From contig JADJHJ010000003.1 of assembly GCA_016707605.1 (NCBI GenBank), positions 310,001 through 374,000 of the forward strand: 64,000 bases of DNA. Direction: 5' to 3'. Below, piece by piece: positions 61,172 to 64,000 of the stretch; within the stretch, counting starts at the first letter, position 1, and each line of letters opens with the position of its first letter. This DNA comes from Candidatus Promineofilum glycogenicum (GTDB lineage: Bacteria > Chloroflexota > Anaerolineae > Promineifilales > Promineifilaceae). Below the pieces are notes generated by a model. That model searched no databases. It was not told where the DNA came from and saw only the letters and a program-made list of their open reading frames with translations. The position numbers were made by a program, and so were the translations under genes.

Positions 61172-62547
61172 CTCCGATGCAACCGGCTCGTCCGCAGCCA
61201 CTCGATGCGCCCGGCGGCGTCGCGCAGGAACTCGGCCTTCATGTTGATCAGCGGCGGGTCGAGGGCGATCAGGCAATCGGGGGCGAAGAAGGCCAACCGG
61301 CTGGGCGGCGGCGCGGGCGAGGGGGGCGAGTCCACGTCGGGGAAGCCGCCGTGGGGAGTGTGGCGAGCCATCAGTTGTTCGCCATCCAGGTATAGCTCCA
61401 GATCGCCCAGTCGCGCCGTGTACGTGCCCAGATACTCGTTGAGCGCCGCCGCGTCCAGCGTCAGGTGCGTCGTCGCCGGTTCGACCAGCCCCAGATAGTG
61501 GCCCAGCGCCCAGCGCACAACCTCGTCGTGGAGCATCGACCCCTCGTCGGCGTTGGTCAGCACCGTCAGGGCGAAGCCGCGCGCCGGAACCATGAGGAAG
61601 GCCGACAGTTGGCCGTTGGTCGCCCCGCCGTGCATGACGACCCGCTCGCCGCCCATCTCCTTCAGAATCCAACTCAGCCCCATCTGCCGGCCGAGATTGG
61701 CGTCGCAGCACGGGGACTGCATGGCGGCCATTGTCGCCGCCGACAGCAGGCGCTCGCCGCTCGCCGTCGCGCCGTCGCCCAGGTGGAAGCGGGCGTAGCG
61801 CATCTGATCGCGGGCGCTGGAGCACAGGCCGCCGACGGCGTGGGCCGAGCGGGCCAGCGCCCACGGCCGCTCGACCACCACGCCGTCCTTCTCGTCCAGG
61901 CGGTGGCCGACGGCGAAGCGGCGCGAGATGACGTCGGCCGGGAAGAAGAAGGAGTTGTCCATGCCCAGCGGGTCGAGCACCATCGCCTGGGCCACGGCCT
62001 CATACGGCTGGCCGGACACGACTTCGATGAGCCGCCCGGCCAGGCCGAAGCCGGCGTTGTTGTAAGACCAGACCGCGCCGGCGGGCACGACCTGGGGCAG
62101 GCCGGCCATCTCGGCCACGTAGCGGGCCAGGGCGTCGTCGCCGCTGCCCGTCTCGCGGAAGAAGTCGCCCAGCCAGCCGCCCATGTGGGTCAGCAGGTGG
62201 CGGGTGGTGACGCTGGCCTCGGCCGCCTTGTCTTGCAGGGTCAGTTCGGGCAGGTAGCTCTTCACCGGCGCGTCGAGGTCGATCAATCCCTGCTCGATGA
62301 GGCGCATGACGATGGTGCCGGTGATCGTCTTGGTGGTGGAGCCGATCTGGAACAGGGTGTCGGCCGTGACCGGCAGGGGGTTCTCGACGCTGGTGACGCC
62401 GAAGCCGGCCAGGTGCTCGCGGCCGTCGTGGATCAGCCCAACAGCGACGCCGGGCACGCTCAGCCGCCGCATCTCGGCCACGACAAAGTCGCTCAGTTGG
62501 CGGAAGTCGGCGTCATTGGTTTCGTGGTGGATGGGTATGGTGACCAT
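61165..62547 (-). CDS. Beta-lactamase-fold serine hydrolase (class C/PBP-like)
   Basis: A 460-residue protein starting at the ATG at 62547, preceded by AAGGAGT at eight bases; an open frame running further upstream to 63189 is a shadow. The active site is GSTTK (Ser70, Lys73 by direct count). The tyrosine motif is SYNNAGF and the third motif is VMHGGATNG in place of KTG. A C-terminal extension (ALNEYLGTYTARLGDLELYL) resembles the lipocalin-like DUF3471 domain. It may be an esterase, D-aminopeptidase or peptidase rather than a true beta-lactamase. No signal peptide is seen. The neighbouring penicillin acylase gives a matching theme of amide hydrolysis. Confidence 0.9.
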   Translation of the reverse strand: MVTIPIHHETNDADFRQLSDFVVAEMRRLSVPGVAVGLIHDGREHLAGFGVTSVENPLPVTADTLFQIGSTTKTITGTIVMRLIEQGLIDLDAPVKSYLPELTLQDKAAEASVTTRHLLTHMGGWLGDFFRETGSGDDALARYVAEMAGLPQVVPAGAVWSYNNAGFGLAGRLIEVVSGQPYEAVAQAMVLDPLGMDNSFFFPADVISRRFAVGHRLDEKDGVVVERPWALARSAHAVGGLCSSARDQMRYARFHLGDGATASGERLLSAATMAAMQSPCCDANLGRQMGLSWILKEMGGERVVMHGGATNGQLSAFLMVPARGFALTVLTNADEGSMLHDEVVRWALGHYLGLVEPATTHLTLDAAALNEYLGTYTARLGDLELYLDGEQLMARHTPHGGFPDVDSPPSPAPPPSRLAFFAPDCLIALDPPLINMKAEFLRDAAGRIEWLRTSRLHRRQ

Positions 62548-62570
62548 GATGGGTACTCCTTGTGTGTGGT

Positions 62571-62700
62571 GATAGAGAGGGACGCAGAGAGACGCAGAGG
62601 AGCGCAGAGAAACGCGGAGGGCAGAGACTTTCTCAGCGTCTCTCAGCGCTCCTCTGCGTCTCTCCGCGTCCCTCTCCTCTTCTCCGTGTTCCTCTTCCTT
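62571..62700. repeat. Palindromic element, GACGCAGAG family
   Basis: GAGGGACGCAGAGAGACGCA and onwards on the left, TGCGTCTCTCCGCGTCCCTC and onwards on the right. The centre is GAGACTTTCTC. It lies between co-directional genes. Confidence 0.88.
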
Positions 62701-62702
62701 CC

Positions 62703-64000
62703 CTATGGCTGTAGCACCAGGTGGTCGATGGCCGCGGCTTCTACTGCGGCCTGGCTGCTGCGCATCGGCAGGTACTCGCCGTTGAGCCACAACTCGATCT
62801 GGTCGTCGTAGTGGGCGTTGAACGGGTGGCCGCTCTGGCCGGTGGGGATGACCCAGCGCGAGGCGTCGAAGTCGCTCATGTCCACGATCATGCGCATGGA
62901 TGGGTGCGACCTGACCAGGGCCGGCGCTTCCCAACTCCAGTTGTTGGCGTTGACCAGGTCGCTGCCGCCGTCGGCCGGGAAGGGGCCGCGGTTGACCAGC
63001 GACTCGATGGGGCCGATGCCGCTCTCGCCCAGCGGCGTGCTGGCGAAGGTGGCCGTGTGCAGCCGGCCCCACGTCCACTCGTCCATGTCGCCGCCCAGGT
63101 TTTCGTTGAGCCAGGCCACAGCCTCGGTCAATGAGCGCAGCAGAATGTCCTCGCGGCTCTCTGCTGCGGGCGTGGTGGCGTCGTCCCACCAGCGGGCGGC
63201 GGCGTCCTGCGCCAGTTGGTGGAAATAGATGGTGCTGTAGGCATCGGAGATGTTCTCCTCGCCCACGTCGTCGGCCAGCACGTTGTGGGCCAGGCGCATG
63301 TAGAAGATCTCGAACAGCGACGCGCCGACGCTGTCGCGCCGCTCCTGGTAATCCCAGGCAGCCAGGGTATCGAGCGCCTGCTGCACGGCGGCGTCGTCGC
63401 TGCTCAGCCCGGCCAGCAGTGGCACGAAGCTGGCGGCGCGCAACGAGTAGCTGTCGGAGTGGATGCGGCCGAAGTCATCGGCGTCAATCGGCCCTTCGGC
63501 GATGGCCGCTTCGATCATGTCGGTGATGCGCTGGCCGCGGTCGCCGCTGGCCCAGTCGCGGGCGACAAAGTAAGGGTACGCTTCGTCCACGGCGGCGTGG
63601 TTGGCGGTGACGATGTAGCCCTGCTCCGGGTTATAGAGGGCCGGCAACTCCTCGAACGGGATGTACTCGTCCCACTCGTACTCGCCCGTCCAGCCGGGCA
63701 CGGGAACCATGCCCTGGCCGTTGGCGCGAATGGGAATGAGGCTGGGCATCTGGTAGCCGATGTTGCCGTCCACGTCGGCGTAGACGAAGTTCTGCGACGG
63801 GATGTCCCAGAAGCGCAACGCCTCGCGGAACTCCTCGTAGTTCTGGGCCTGGTTGATGCGCAGGACGGATTGCAGAATACGCGATGGGCCACCGGCGGCC
63901 GTCCAGCGCAGGGCCAGCACGTCGGGCTGCTCTTCCAGTACGTCGCTGATGACCGGGCCGTGGAGCGTCTCGCGCACGCTCAGCACCACGTCTTCGCCGC
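62703..64000 (-). CDS. Penicillin acylase family protein, 5' end cut by the window
   Basis: The frame stays open to the right edge, so the N-terminal part lies outside. What is present (about 430 residues) is the later part of the beta chain: TLHGPVISDVLEEQPDVLAL, NFVYADVDGNIGYQMPSLIP and YIVTANHAAVDEAYPYF are typical of the penicillin G/acyl-homoserine-lactone acylase (Ntn-hydrolase) family. WTWGRLHTATF and the C-terminal SGHPFNAHYDDQIELWLNGEY also fit. The maturation Ser at the alpha/beta junction is not in view. The substrate may be acylated amines, lactones or amides. Confidence 0.88.
   Translation of the reverse strand, partial: GEDVVLSVRETLHGPVISDVLEEQPDVLALRWTAAGGPSRILQSVLRINQAQNYEEFREALRFWDIPSQNFVYADVDGNIGYQMPSLIPIRANGQGMVPVPGWTGEYEWDEYIPFEELPALYNPEQGYIVTANHAAVDEAYPYFVARDWASGDRGQRITDMIEAAIAEGPIDADDFGRIHSDSYSLRAASFVPLLAGLSSDDAAVQQALDTLAAWDYQERRDSVGASLFEIFYMRLAHNVLADDVGEENISDAYSTIYFHQLAQDAAARWWDDATTPAAESREDILLRSLTEAVAWLNENLGGDMDEWTWGRLHTATFASTPLGESGIGPIESLVNRGPFPADGGSDLVNANNWSWEAPALVRSHPSMRMIVDMSDFDASRWVIPTGQSGHPFNAHYDDQIELWLNGEYLPMRSSQAAVEAAAIDHLVLQP

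Noticed and set aside
62547..63189. N-terminal extension of the beta-lactamase-like frame
   Set aside because: It runs antiparallel in frame through the repeat and the penicillin acylase gene on the same strand in another frame; residues are Arg/His-rich noise and the ATG at 62547 has a good ribosome-binding site.

Overview
The window is GC-rich bacterial chromosome with tightly packed genes. It reads as a member of the Chloroflexota, probably an Anaerolineae/Caldilineae-type filament. This is an inference from gene style, not from a marker gene: there are lipoprotein HtrA-type proteases with Thr/Pro-rich linkers, FemAB paralogues, a complete hyp maturation set, and many intergenic palindromes of the sort common in environmental Chloroflexota. 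There is no rRNA operon, CRISPR array, integrase, phage or recognisable insertion sequence. Two tRNA genes (Arg-CCT and Pro-CGG) are present.

Layout. 1-3.9 kb: an FAA hydrolase, then an AT-richer restriction-modification pair that looks acquired. 4-7.1 kb: priA, frameshifted. 7.1-11 kb: tRNA-Arg and two adjacent phosphofructokinases, one a fused eukaryotic-type double-domain enzyme with ATP signatures and one with pyrophosphate signatures. 11-14.3 kb: an HtrA-like lipoprotein, a baeRF/eRF1-like protein and a uracil-DNA glycosylase. 14.4-20.2 kb: a translationally coupled minus-strand operon (DUF503, exported membrane protein, ABC ATPase, ABC permease, Ala-rich coiled-coil membrane protein). 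20-25.7 kb: a DUF4230 protein, a flavin reductase and a transporter-HEAT-cNMP fusion. 25.7-32.3 kb: the NiFe-hydrogenase maturation operon hypA-B-F-C-D-E on the minus strand, with no hydrogenase structural genes in view. 32.4-36.4 kb: a partner-switching module (STAS, RsbW-like kinase, cNMP-SpoIIE phosphatase, HD-domain protein). 36.3-38.7 kb: a GNAT remnant, an SPOUT rRNA methyltransferase, Hsp33 and tRNA-Pro. 38.8-42.8 kb: a LPG-synthase-like membrane protein, an FAD oxidoreductase and UDP-glucose dehydrogenase. 43-45 kb: greA-lysS. 45-64 kb: mixed housekeeping and envelope genes (exported two-domain protein, MFS exporter, MsrA, XdhC-like, GalE, zinc-ribbon protein, two FemAB paralogues around a Ca2+/H+ antiporter, an isocitrate-dehydrogenase-like enzyme, metallophosphoesterase, D-cysteine-desulfhydrase-like enzyme, second HtrA, thioesterase, beta-lactamase-fold hydrolase, penicillin acylase cut by the right edge).

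The most striking layer is not a gene. About thirty repeat elements sit at gene ends. Most are long inverted repeats whose arms are built from short degenerate direct repeats of roughly 8-11 nt. Several unrelated sequence families share this architecture (CAGATTACG-type, GTCAGTAG-type, GCAAAGACG-type, CACAGAG-type, GACGAGTGAC-type, GGGTTGGCAACCC-type, GGGGAGCCGG-type). They separate nearly every gene of the hyp operon and can be nested inside one another. In several genes they have become coding sequence: in-frame inserts in HypF and the SPOUT methyltransferase, and C-terminal tails on HypA, HypD, HypF, XdhC, an MFS exporter and the LPG-synthase-like protein. This resembles in principle the Rickettsia palindromic elements.

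Five otherwise intact conserved genes (priA, hypD, hypF, the FAD oxidoreductase, UDP-glucose dehydrogenase) and probably the restriction endonuclease carry a single-base frame break, usually in a short C/G run. So many in essential or conserved genes points first to consensus indel errors in the assembly rather than to real gene loss.
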